Assembly: GCF_027186265.1 (NCBI RefSeq)
Contig: NZ_CP114176.1
Span: 1,488,001-1,552,000 of the forward strand
DNA from: Lentibacillus daqui
GTDB lineage: Bacteria; Bacillota; Bacilli; Bacillales; Amphibacillaceae
Length of the DNA: 64,000 bases
Direction of reading: 5' to 3'
Numbering within the stretch: position 1 is the first letter of the stretch; the number at the start of each line of letters is the position of its first letter. A program made the translations under genes and the position numbers. A model generated the notes under the pieces. That model did not search any database and was not told the DNA's origin. It saw only the letters and a list, made by a program, of their open reading frames with translations. This document shows positions 26,898 to 35,495 of this stretch, piece after piece.

Positions 26898-27084
26898 AAG
26901 AACCGAGAAGTTTAAGGCGGCGTAGTTTCGAGCACGGGCTTGCACGAATGTGCTGACTTCTGCGTTGCCCGAATGGGCGGTTTTAGCAGAAGATCCCCTG
27001 AGCAGTTAGATACATGAGCAGCGGAGAAACAAGCCAACGAAGAAATTCGCAGGTATTTTTACCGGACTTTTTGAACACCCTCTT
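26877..27084 (+). repeat. R1 repeat copy c, between hemD and hemB
   Basis: The left end GTGTTCAAAAGGAGGATAAA starts at 26879. The shared block CGGCGTAGTTTCGAGCAC is at 26918-26935. The structured module is at 26941-26992. A second block, ACATGAGCAGCGGAGAAAC, is shared with copy d. The right end CCGGACTTTTTGAACACCC runs to 27080. About 208 bases. It overlaps the 3' end of hemD. Confidence 0.85.
26941..26992 (+). ncRNA. Structured module (hairpin plus nested hairpin) inside R1 copy c
   Basis: GCAC (26942-26945) pairs with GTGC (26950-26953). Then CTTCTGC (26957-26963) pairs with GCAGAAG (26986-26992), enclosing GCCC (26967-26970) with GGGC (26975-26978) and a TTTTA strand. The same plan with different stem bases occurs at 45231-45288. 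An RNA role is an inference; I cannot assign it to a known family. Confidence 0.4.
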
Positions 27085-27103
27085 TGAGAAAGGATAATGC
27101 ACT

Positions 27104-28084
27104 GTGGCAGAAACATTAAACTTTAAACGCCATCGCCGCTTACGTTCATCGCAAGTGATGCGTGACCTGGTAAGAGAAAATCAAGTAACAACAAACGATT
27201 TAATTTATCCGTTATTCGTTGTTGAAGGGAAACAAGTAAAAAATGAAGTACCCTCCATGCCTGGCGTTTTTCAAATTTCACTGGATTATTTGGATGAGGA
27301 AATACAGGAATTGCAATCATTAGGTATTAAAGCTGTCATCCTTTTTGGTGTCCCGGACGAGAAAGACGAGCAGGGGACAGGGGCATTTGTTGATCATGGT
27401 ATCGTTCAACAGGCAATACGTCAGATCAAGCACAATACCTCGGACATACTGGTTATTGCCGACACCTGTTTATGTGAATTCACTTCACATGGTCATTGCG
27501 GAGTTGTCCATGGGGGAGATGTTGCCAATGATGAATCACTGGAGCTGCTGGCGAAAACAGCTGTATCTCAGGCAAAAGCTGGTGCCGATATTATCGCCCC
27601 GTCCAATATGATGGATGGTTTTGTGGCAGCAATCCGAAAAGCACTGGATGGGGAAGGTTTTGAAAATATACCAATTATGTCATATGCCGTTAAATATGCT
27701 TCAGCGTTTTATGGCCCATTTCGTGATGCAGCAGACAGTACTCCGCAATTTGGGGATCGAAAAACATATCAAATGGATCCAGCAAACCGCTTGGAAGCAT
27801 TACGGGAAGCAGAATCTGATATGGAAGAGGGTGCGGATTTTCTGATTGTAAAACCAACCATGTCCTACCTTGATATTGTTCGTGATGTTAAAAACAAATA
27901 TAATGCACCGATAGTAGGGTATAATGTCAGTGGAGAATATGCTATGGTCAAAGCCGCAGCACAAAATGGCTGGATTAACGAACGGGAATTGGTCATGGAA
28001 ATATTGACGTCCATGAAGCGTGCAGGTGCCGAATTAATCATTACGTATTTTTCTAAGGATGTAGCAAAGTGGCTAAACGAATAA
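27104..28084 (+). CDS. hemB: Delta-aminolevulinic acid dehydratase (porphobilinogen synthase)
   Basis: HemB condenses two aminolevulinates to porphobilinogen. Zinc-site cysteines are in DTCLCEFTSHGHCG. The two active-site lysines are in SYAVKYASAFYGPFRDAAD and FLIVKPTMSYLD. It has 326 residues. The start is GTG behind GAAAGGA. An R1 repeat of about 200 bases separates it from hemD, so transcription from the hemA promoter must cross it to reach hemB and hemL. Confidence 0.97.
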   Translation: MAETLNFKRHRRLRSSQVMRDLVRENQVTTNDLIYPLFVVEGKQVKNEVPSMPGVFQISLDYLDEEIQELQSLGIKAVILFGVPDEKDEQGTGAFVDHGIVQQAIRQIKHNTSDILVIADTCLCEFTSHGHCGVVHGGDVANDESLELLAKTAVSQAKAGADIIAPSNMMDGFVAAIRKALDGEGFENIPIMSYAVKYASAFYGPFRDAADSTPQFGDRKTYQMDPANRLEALREAESDMEEGADFLIVKPTMSYLDIVRDVKNKYNAPIVGYNVSGEYAMVKAAAQNGWINERELVMEILTSMKRAGAELIITYFSKDVAKWLNE

Positions 28085-28163
28085 AACGAAAGGCTACAGG
28101 CACCAGCGGGTTTTCTGTACGCTTTAGTTAAAAATAAGATAATTATTAAACGGGGTGATGGAC

Positions 28164-29453
28164 ATGAAAAGCTTTGAAAAATCCATAGATGCATACAAAG
28201 ATGCAGTTGATTTGATGCCGGGCGGGGTTAATTCGCCAGTTCGTGCTTTTAAATCAGTCGAAATGTCGCCTATTTTTATGGATCATGGAAAAGGTTCAAA
28301 AATGACCGATATCGATGGCAATGAATATATTGATTATGTTTTAAGCTGGGGACCACTCATTTTGGGCCATGCTGATGACCGGGTTGTGAGAAAATTACAG
28401 GAAGTGACCGCAAAAGGAACCAGCTTCGGGACAAATACGTTGATAGAAAACAAACTGGCCCAGCTGGTGAAAGAACGCGTTCCTTCTATCGAAACAGTAA
28501 GAATGGTGAATTCCGGTACAGAAGCGACCATGAGCGCCTTAAGACTTGCCAGGGGTTATACTGGCAGGAATAAAATCCTAAAGTTTGAAGGGTGTTATCA
28601 TGGCCATAGTGATTCGTTGTTAATCAAGGCCGGTTCCGGTGTTGCGACATTGGGTTTGCCTGATTCCCCCGGGGTACCTGAATCAATTGCAAAAAACACC
28701 ATTACCGTCCCATATAATGATATGGAAAGTGTCCGGCTGGCTTTTTCCAACTATGGTGATGAACTAGCTGCTGTCATTGTGGAACCTGTTGCCGGAAATA
28801 TGGGGGTTGTCCCACCACAAGAAAACTTTTTACAGGAACTGCGCAAGATAACTGAAGATAATGGAACCCTGCTCATCTTTGACGAAGTGATGACAGGATT
28901 TAGGGTAGGCTATCATTGTGCGCAAGGCTATTTCGGTGTTACACCGGATTTAACCTGTTTAGGCAAAGTAATTGGTGGCGGCCTGCCTGTAGGGGCATTC
29001 GGCGGGAGAAAGGAAATTATGGAAAAGATTGCACCGACTGGTTCTATCTATCATGCTGGTACATTGTCTGGAAATCCATTGGCTATGACCGCTGGCTATG
29101 AAACATTAAGGGCCATGAATGAAGATGCATATGAACAACTTAATCAAAAAATTGATCGTTTAGTTGAAGGCTATCAACAGGCAGCAATCGATTTTTCTAT
29201 TCCATTGCATATTAACCGGGCAGGATCCATGGTTGGTTTCTTCTTCACGAATGAGCCAGTTATCAATTTTGATACTGCTAAACTATCCAATTTGGATTAC
29301 TTTGCGCAATACTATCGGAACATGATTGAAGAGGGAGTCTTCCTGCCACCATCCCAATTTGAAGGTGTATTTCTGTCAACAGCCCATACCGATGAAGATA
29401 TTGAAAAAACTATTCAAGCAGTACGGGCGTCTTTTTCAAAAATTAATAAATAA
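28164..29453 (+). CDS. hemL: Glutamate-1-semialdehyde 2,1-aminomutase
   Basis: HemL converts glutamate-1-semialdehyde to 5-aminolevulinate, the step after HemA. It is a PLP enzyme of the class III aminotransferase fold. The PLP lysine is in LTCLGKVIGGGLPVGAFGG. PGGVNSPVRAFKSV, SGTEATMSALRLARG and FDEVMTGFR are conserved. I chose ATG 28164 (429 aa), five bases after GGGGTGA; earlier in-frame GTG and ATG overlap that site. Last gene of the heme operon, followed by a terminator. Confidence 0.97.
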   Translation: MKSFEKSIDAYKDAVDLMPGGVNSPVRAFKSVEMSPIFMDHGKGSKMTDIDGNEYIDYVLSWGPLILGHADDRVVRKLQEVTAKGTSFGTNTLIENKLAQLVKERVPSIETVRMVNSGTEATMSALRLARGYTGRNKILKFEGCYHGHSDSLLIKAGSGVATLGLPDSPGVPESIAKNTITVPYNDMESVRLAFSNYGDELAAVIVEPVAGNMGVVPPQENFLQELRKITEDNGTLLIFDEVMTGFRVGYHCAQGYFGVTPDLTCLGKVIGGGLPVGAFGGRKEIMEKIAPTGSIYHAGTLSGNPLAMTAGYETLRAMNEDAYEQLNQKIDRLVEGYQQAAIDFSIPLHINRAGSMVGFFFTNEPVINFDTAKLSNLDYFAQYYRNMIEEGVFLPPSQFEGVFLSTAHTDEDIEKTIQAVRASFSKINK

Positions 29454-29458
29454 CAAAC

Positions 29459-29492
29459 AGAGCTACTCGTTAACGGGTAGCTCTATTTTATT
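29459..29492 (+). terminator. Terminator of the hem operon
   Basis: AGAGCTACTCG (29459-29469) pairs with CGGGTAGCTCT (29474-29484), with one G-T wobble, followed by ATTTTATT. Confidence 0.85.
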
Positions 29493-29532
29493 GACTATAA
29501 AAATGCTTTCGTCTTTTTCTATGTCTGTTTTG

Positions 29533-29561
29533 GCATATCCCTATTTCTATTTTCATATAGT
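29533..29561 (+). promoter_or_regulatory. SigE-type promoter of spoVID
   Basis: GCATATC (29533-29539) and CATATAGT (29554-29561) are 14 bases apart. They match the SigE pattern (about GNATATT, then CATACAAT). SigE control of spoVID is known from B. subtilis. Confidence 0.6.
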
Positions 29562-29614
29562 GAAGTAAGGCAGGGCTGAGAGTAGGATGTATTTGCTTGA
29601 AGGGAGGAAGTGGT

Positions 29615-31069
29615 TTGTCTAATGATCAACCTGTTTTTAATTTTGAACTGAATGAGTCGCTATATTTTGAAAAGGGACAGGAAGTTGGGGAAATACGGGG
29701 CATAGCGTTGGATCCGGAAATTTCGATTCAACCCTTTAATGAGTATATATCCATTAGAGGCGTTATTGAGCTTCGCGGTGAATATGTAAGGGCAGATGAA
29801 GATGAGCAGGATGATACAGTCCAATTTGCTGATGATTATCACGCAAGGCGGTATGTGGAGCAGGTAGTGGATACGGAAGAGGGCGGTACTGAATTTTCTC
29901 ATCGATTTCCTGTAGAGATTTCTGTACCAACGTATCGTGTTGGGGATTTGGAAGATGTTATGGTAAGTATTGACTCGTTTGACTACGAACTGCCTAATAA
30001 GAATCAGATTTCATTTACATCAACCATTGCAATTCATGGTATTAGTGAGCAAGTCGATAGTCCAAGGAATAATGCGGCAGATGAATATCCATTTGCCGAT
30101 GGTCATACATTCAACTTTGAAATGAATGATCCCCAGGAATTCGACATGCCCGCTAAACCGGAATCTTTTGCATCCCAAGATACGCCAGCTTCCAGTGATA
30201 CAGGTATATCTGATACTACAAGGCCGGCAGATAACGGGGAATCAGGTTCCTCCGATGAAGTGAGTTCACCAGACCGTTGGAAACATAAAAAATCACAAAG
30301 CTTTGCAGAGTTTTTCAAGCAGGAGCCTGAACCAGAACCGGATCCTGACCCTGACCCTTCTCCATCGGCATCAGCTAGCAGTTTTAGTCAGGAATCGGGT
30401 AATGATGCTATGGCCGAATCGCCGTATGCTTCTGAGTCACTGTATGTATCAGAGTCACCTTATTCAGTGGAATCATCTTTTTCTTCTGCTTCTTCTAATA
30501 GCAGTGAAAGTAGTCGGGAAAGTCCATCTGGCGCTCCGAATGTTGTTGATCAAACATGGGAGGCAGATACTTTCGAATTTGTTGAGAGTTCATCGAGCTT
30601 TGCAAGTGTTGACGAAAGTGATCGGGAAACCCGGCCAAACTCCAAAAAAATTGATAGTTCTAATGCGGTGACTGAAACTGATGAAAATATTGTCGGTTCA
30701 TTGGAATCATCCATTAAAGCCGGTGAAAGCAGTCGGGAAAGCCAATCTGATTTAACGAGTGGTACCGGCCCAAATGTGAGAGAAGAAAATGTCATTGATA
30801 AGCAACATTCCGAGCGACCGCAGATTAACGAAAACGCAGAGGAGAAAGAAGACCAAACAGCAGACCTCAAATACTTATCTGACATGTTTCGTGATGAAGA
30901 AGAACGTTTCTCCAAGATGCGTGTTTGTATTGTTCAGGAGAAGGACACGTTGGAAACAATCGCAGACCGTTACAAAATTTCCACATTGCAATTAATGAAA
31001 AAGAATAATCTGGAGGATGATACGCTTACTCAAGGCCAGCTTCTGTATATTCCGATCAAAAAACAGTAG
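29615..31069 (+). CDS. spoVID: Stage VI sporulation protein D (coat morphogenesis)
   Basis: SpoVID drives encasement of the spore by the coat and binds SafA. The N-terminal domain (about residues 1-150) resembles the B. subtilis protein (FELNESLYFEKGQEVGEIRG, then ISIRGVIELRGEY). A long acidic, Ser-rich linker follows, with EPEPDPDPDPSPSAS and many SESP/ESSS units. A C-terminal LysM domain closes the protein (EKDTLETIADRYKIS to GQLLYIPIKKQ). It has 484 residues. TTG 29615 is seven bases after GGGAGG. Confidence 0.92.
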   Translation: MSNDQPVFNFELNESLYFEKGQEVGEIRGIALDPEISIQPFNEYISIRGVIELRGEYVRADEDEQDDTVQFADDYHARRYVEQVVDTEEGGTEFSHRFPVEISVPTYRVGDLEDVMVSIDSFDYELPNKNQISFTSTIAIHGISEQVDSPRNNAADEYPFADGHTFNFEMNDPQEFDMPAKPESFASQDTPASSDTGISDTTRPADNGESGSSDEVSSPDRWKHKKSQSFAEFFKQEPEPEPDPDPDPSPSASASSFSQESGNDAMAESPYASESLYVSESPYSVESSFSSASSNSSESSRESPSGAPNVVDQTWEADTFEFVESSSSFASVDESDRETRPNSKKIDSSNAVTETDENIVGSLESSIKAGESSRESQSDLTSGTGPNVREENVIDKQHSERPQINENAEEKEDQTADLKYLSDMFRDEEERFSKMRVCIVQEKDTLETIADRYKISTLQLMKKNNLEDDTLTQGQLLYIPIKKQ

Positions 31070-31155
31070 AATGTTACAGTCATTTGTAACTTAATTACCC
31101 CTTGCAAATTCTTTCATTGCCAAGGGGTACTGATTTTTAAAGGTGGGGCGATCAT

Positions 31156-32160
31156 ATGGAGAATTTCCTGAGGGTATTGGATTCGTATCCTGTTCATTCC
31201 ATTTCAACAGAACAAATTACTGATCATGTCATGCGTATTACCGATGGCAAGCAGGTGTATGCTTTAAAAAAAAGCAGGTTGAATCGTAAAACTATAACGA
31301 GTTGGCAAAATGTATTTCATCTTGCACAACAGCATAATCTTGCAGCCATCCTGCCAGTATATATGACAAAACAAAGAGATTTATTGTGTCAGGTCGATGG
31401 GCATTTTTATTATCTGACCCCATGGATAGAAACTAGAGAACTTGAAAAAAAACAGCAAATCGAGCGGATGTATCAGACAATTGGTGTAATTCATGCCAAG
31501 ACAAACCAGTCAATGTCATTGGATGTCAAACAAATCACTGATAGTTTTCGGAACTATAAAAAAACGCTTGTTACAAATAGATCGTTTTTATTAGAATGTG
31601 TGGAAGTTTTCGAGAAAAACCATTATATGTCACCTGTTGAATTATTGGTCTGCAGCCAGTATCGTGATCTGGATTTCATTTTACGTGAATTGGAGGAACG
31701 GGTTGAGCTTTTTATTGATGAATTAAGCAATCAATCGGAGTGGTACTATTGCTTGTGTCATGGAAAACTCGATTTTACGCATTATCTTTTTGCAGATCGA
31801 ACATATTTAATAAATTGGGAACATGCAAACTATGATAATGCTACCCGTGATCTGGCTACCTTGTATCATAATATTGTTAACGATTATGATGACCCGACAG
31901 ATGATTACATCGATTTTTTTACCGCCTACATGAAGAAAAATAGTTTGTCTAAGGCTGAATTGTATTTGCTTTCGATTTATTTATTGGACCCTTCTCAGTA
32001 CATAAACCTGTTGACGCAACACCGAAAGAATCCTTCAGAAGTTTCTCAGGTTGATATGATACAACGGTTGCAAAGAAATTATCGTAAGTTATCTTTCGCT
32101 GTGCAATGGATGGAATTCACGGATTCATTGGCAAAATCAACTGATGAAACTGATGACTAA
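31156..32160 (+). CDS. ysxE: YsxE, CotS-family kinase-like spore coat protein
   Basis: The 334-residue protein belongs to the CotS/aminoglycoside phosphotransferase-like family and matches YsxE by sequence and place after spoVID. The catalytic segments are degenerate. The HGDLxxxN loop reads HGKLDFTHYLF and the metal-binding IDWE reads INWEH. It is probably a pseudokinase that acts as a coat protein. ATG follows AAGGTGGGG. It is probably expressed with spoVID in the mother cell. Confidence 0.88.
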   Translation: MENFLRVLDSYPVHSISTEQITDHVMRITDGKQVYALKKSRLNRKTITSWQNVFHLAQQHNLAAILPVYMTKQRDLLCQVDGHFYYLTPWIETRELEKKQQIERMYQTIGVIHAKTNQSMSLDVKQITDSFRNYKKTLVTNRSFLLECVEVFEKNHYMSPVELLVCSQYRDLDFILRELEERVELFIDELSNQSEWYYCLCHGKLDFTHYLFADRTYLINWEHANYDNATRDLATLYHNIVNDYDDPTDDYIDFFTAYMKKNSLSKAELYLLSIYLLDPSQYINLLTQHRKNPSEVSQVDMIQRLQRNYRKLSFAVQWMEFTDSLAKSTDETDD

Positions 32161-32345
32161 AACCATTCTAAATAAAACGCAATAAATATCCCGATAAGTG
32201 CACCCAATAATAAAACGTCAAATGTAGTTGGAAAAAATAAGGTACGTATTAATTGGAATATCAGAAGGGGGAGGGTACACCTTTCGCAGACGACCAAACA
32301 TCTCCTTGCCCATGGTGGCAGCCGGTAACGGTAGTATCGACCCAT
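32157..32345 (-). CDS. Small membrane protein, unrecognised
   Basis: The 62-residue frame begins with basic and aromatic residues (MGRYYRYRLPPWARR) and has one or two hydrophobic spans (LLIFQLIRTLFF and VLLLGALIGIFIAFYLEW). A good AGAGGTGA site lies eight bases before the ATG at 32345, which favours a real gene. Its end overlaps the ysxE stop by four bases on the opposite strand. Two cysteines (VVCERC) may bind metal or be incidental. I do not recognise the family. Confidence 0.55.
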   Translation of the reverse strand: MGRYYRYRLPPWARRCLVVCERCTLPLLIFQLIRTLFFPTTFDVLLLGALIGIFIAFYLEWF

Positions 32346-32522
32346 AAACATTCACCTCTTTTACAGTTTCAAATCAATCTGTGACCAAAAAGCACTTTTT
32401 GAATATATTCTGATATAATATATGTATAATACAGGTTAAATCGTGCAATAAGTATATTAATATTGCTTTTTTGGCTTTTTATCGTTAAAATTATGGTATT
32501 CATACTGTGTATCCTAATATCA

Positions 32523-32776
32523 AAATGCGATGACAGGGAGGAGTACAGGTTAATCACCTCAAGAGAGGGAAATGAACTGCTGAGAATTTCCCAGGAACGA
32601 TTATCTGGAAGGTCGCCCTTGATGCAACTTTTTGAACAAAAGTGATTTCGCTTAGTAAGAAAGTCGGTTGCTGACCGTTAACAAGCTTGAGTGTGCAAGT
32701 TTATTTACTTGTGAACAAAGGTGGTACCACGGAGGTAAATCCTTTTCGTCCTTTATGGGAGAAAGGGTTTTTTTTA
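32523..32776 (+). promoter_or_regulatory. T-box leader of valS
   Basis: This is a tRNA-sensing leader. Stem I includes AGAGAGGGAAATGAACTGC and the specifier loop, where GTC (32612-32614, a valine codon) is read in GGAAGGTCGCCC. The T-box sequence GGTGGTACCACG is at 32721-32732. The terminator stem (AATCCTTTTC with GAAAGGGTT, 32739-32769) ends in a T-run. Uncharged tRNA-Val would stabilise the antiterminator and let valS be transcribed. Confidence 0.93.
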
Positions 32777-32800
32777 TTTTTTTAAAGGAGGAGTGGGCTT

Positions 32801-35452
32801 GTGAGTGAAAAAAAGAGGAAATCATTACCATCAAAATACAACCCGCAAGAAAGCGAAAAAGGCCGTTATCAGTTTTGGCTGAACGGTAAATTTTTTGAAG
32901 CAACTGAAGATGAAACCAAGGAGCCATTTACAATTGTCATTCCGCCACCGAACGTAACCGGGAAATTGCATTTGGGTCACGCCTGGGATACAACTATGCA
33001 GGATACAATCGCCCGGATGAAACGAATGCAGGGATATGACGTGTTGTGGTTACCAGGTATGGACCATGCCGGAATTGCTACACAGGCAAAAGTGGAGGCC
33101 AAGCTCCGCGCACAAGGAAAGAATCGATATGACCTGGGAAGAGAAAAATTCCTGGAAACGGTATGGGAATGGAAAGAAGAGTACGCAGACTTTATTCGCC
33201 AACAATGGGAAAAGCTTGGTCTTGGACTGGATTATTCCCGTGAACGATTTACAATGGATGACGGCTTGTCTGATGCCGTTCGTGAGGTATTCGTTACCCT
33301 TTACGAAAAAGGGTTAATCTACCGCGGGGAATATATTATTAACTGGGATCCGCAAACCAAAACTGCGCTATCCGATATTGAAGTGGTCTATCAAGAAGTA
33401 CAAGGGCATTTCTACCATATGCGCTATCCACTAAAAGATAGTGATGAATATATTGAGATTGCCACGACAAGGCCGGAAACGATGCTGGGTGATACCGCTA
33501 TTGCCGTTCATCCGGATGACGACCGTTACAAACATTTAGTTGGAAGAAAGGCCATTTTACCGATTGTTGGCCGGGAAATCGAAATCGTTGCCGATGATTA
33601 TGTAGATATGGATTTCGGTTCAGGTGCGGTGAAGATCACACCTGCACACGACCCAAATGACTTTGAGGTCGGGAATCGTCACCATCTAAAACGTATCCTA
33701 GTGATGAATGAAGATGGAACAATGAACGAAAATGCTGGAAAATATGTGGGTCTGGATCGATTTGACTGTCGAAAACAAATTGTCAAGGATCTACAGGAGT
33801 CGGGTGTTTTATTTAAATTAGAAGACCATACCCATCAAGTTGGTCATTCCGAGCGCAGTGGTGCAGTTGTTGAACCATACTTATCAACGCAATGGTTTGT
33901 TAACATGCAGCCATTGGCAGATGCTGCAGTTTCCTTACAGCAAAGCGAGGATACGAAAGTTCATTTTGTTCCGGAACGTTTTGAACGGACCTATTTGCAT
34001 TGGATGGAGAATATTCGTGATTGGTGTATTTCCCGTCAGTTATGGTGGGGGCATCGAATTCCGGCATGGTATCATAAAGAAACCGGTGAAATCTATGTTG
34101 GCAAAGAAGCACCCGAAGATGAAGAAAATTGGGAGCAGGATGAAGATGTATTGGATACCTGGTTTTCATCTGCGTTATGGCCGTTTTCGACAATGGGCTG
34201 GCCCGATGAAGATGCGCCCGACTTTAAGCGGTATTTCCCAACCGATGTACTTGTTACCGGGTATGATATTATCTTTTTCTGGGTAGCCCGAATGATTTTT
34301 CAGGCAAAACAGTTCACCGGGAAACGTCCGTTTAAAGATGTATTAATTCACGGACTGATTCGTGACGCGGAAGGTCGCAAAATGAGTAAATCCCTTGGTA
34401 ATGGTGTCGATCCAATGGATGTAATCGATAAGTATGGTGCAGACTCCTTACGCTATTTTCTGCTTACGGGTTCATCCCCAGGACAGGATTTACGCTTTTA
34501 TTGGAGTAAGGTTGAATCGACATGGAATTTCGCAAATAAAGTGTGGAATGCATCGCGTTTTTCATTAATGAACATGGAGAACTTTATCTATGATGATATT
34601 GATTTGTCTGGTGAGCTGTCACTTGCGGATAAATGGATCTTGACCAGATTAAATGAAACGATCGACCAGGTAACGAAAAATACAAATAAATACGAATTTG
34701 GTGAAGCAGGTCGCTATCTGTATAATTTTATTTGGGATGAACTTTGTGATTGGTATATTGAAATGGCAAAAATACCGTTATATGGTGACGATGAGACTAA
34801 AAAACAGACGACAAGATCGGTGCTTGCCTATGTCCTTGATCAGACGATGCGGATGTTGCACCCTTACATGCCGTTTATTACCGAAGAAATTTGGCAAGCA
34901 CTACCACACCAAGGTGACTCAATTACTGTAGCTAAATGGCCAGAAGCAAAATCCGAATTACATGATGAGCAAGCATCCAGCGAGATGAAACGTCTGGTGG
35001 CAATTATCAAGGCAGTAAGGAATATTCGGGCTGAGGTAAATACGCCTATGTCCAAGCAAATTCGCTTGCTGATTGAGACGGAAAATGAGTCCGTACAGAC
35101 CGAACTGGAAGAAGAACGCGAATATCTCGAACGCTTTTGTAATCCAAGTGAATTAAAAATTGCTACTGCGATTGCTGCCCCTGACAAAGCAATGTCTGCT
35201 GTCGTTACCGGTGCGGAGTTGTTTTTACCTTTGGAAGGGTTAATTGATTTCGATAAGGAAATAAAACGGTTGGAAAATGAACTTGAAAAATGGAATAAAG
35301 AAGTCGAACGTGTGCAGAAAAAATTAGCCAATGAAAACTTTGTCAATAAAGCACCACAAAAAATTGTAGATGAAGAAAAACAAAAAGAACAGGATTATTT
35401 GGATAAACAGGCTAAGGTAAAAGCGCGGTTATTGGAGTTAAAAGAACAATAA
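32801..35452 (+). CDS. valS: Valine-tRNA ligase
   Basis: ValS charges tRNA-Val. It is a class I synthetase with the HIGH-type motif in PPNVTGKLHLGHA (about residues 47-59) and KMSKS in GRKMSKSLGNG. The editing (CP1) domain lies between them. A C-terminal coiled-coil arm (EIKRLENELEKWNKEVERVQ) closes the protein. It has 883 residues. The GTG start follows AAAGGAGGAG. Expression is under the T-box leader just upstream. Confidence 0.98.
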   Translation: MSEKKRKSLPSKYNPQESEKGRYQFWLNGKFFEATEDETKEPFTIVIPPPNVTGKLHLGHAWDTTMQDTIARMKRMQGYDVLWLPGMDHAGIATQAKVEAKLRAQGKNRYDLGREKFLETVWEWKEEYADFIRQQWEKLGLGLDYSRERFTMDDGLSDAVREVFVTLYEKGLIYRGEYIINWDPQTKTALSDIEVVYQEVQGHFYHMRYPLKDSDEYIEIATTRPETMLGDTAIAVHPDDDRYKHLVGRKAILPIVGREIEIVADDYVDMDFGSGAVKITPAHDPNDFEVGNRHHLKRILVMNEDGTMNENAGKYVGLDRFDCRKQIVKDLQESGVLFKLEDHTHQVGHSERSGAVVEPYLSTQWFVNMQPLADAAVSLQQSEDTKVHFVPERFERTYLHWMENIRDWCISRQLWWGHRIPAWYHKETGEIYVGKEAPEDEENWEQDEDVLDTWFSSALWPFSTMGWPDEDAPDFKRYFPTDVLVTGYDIIFFWVARMIFQAKQFTGKRPFKDVLIHGLIRDAEGRKMSKSLGNGVDPMDVIDKYGADSLRYFLLTGSSPGQDLRFYWSKVESTWNFANKVWNASRFSLMNMENFIYDDIDLSGELSLADKWILTRLNETIDQVTKNTNKYEFGEAGRYLYNFIWDELCDWYIEMAKIPLYGDDETKKQTTRSVLAYVLDQTMRMLHPYMPFITEEIWQALPHQGDSITVAKWPEAKSELHDEQASSEMKRLVAIIKAVRNIRAEVNTPMSKQIRLLIETENESVQTELEEEREYLERFCNPSELKIATAIAAPDKAMSAVVTGAELFLPLEGLIDFDKEIKRLENELEKWNKEVERVQKKLANENFVNKAPQKIVDEEKQKEQDYLDKQAKVKARLLELKEQ

Positions 35453-35463
35453 AATTGTAAAAT

Positions 35464-35495
35464 AAAAGCAGGAATGTGCTGAAATTCCTGCTTTT
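35464..35495. terminator. Bidirectional terminator after valS
   Basis: AAAAGCAGGAAT (35464-35475) pairs over 12 bp with ATTCCTGCTTTT (35484-35495). The flanks are A-rich and T-rich, so it serves valS and the converging ATP-grasp gene. Confidence 0.9.
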
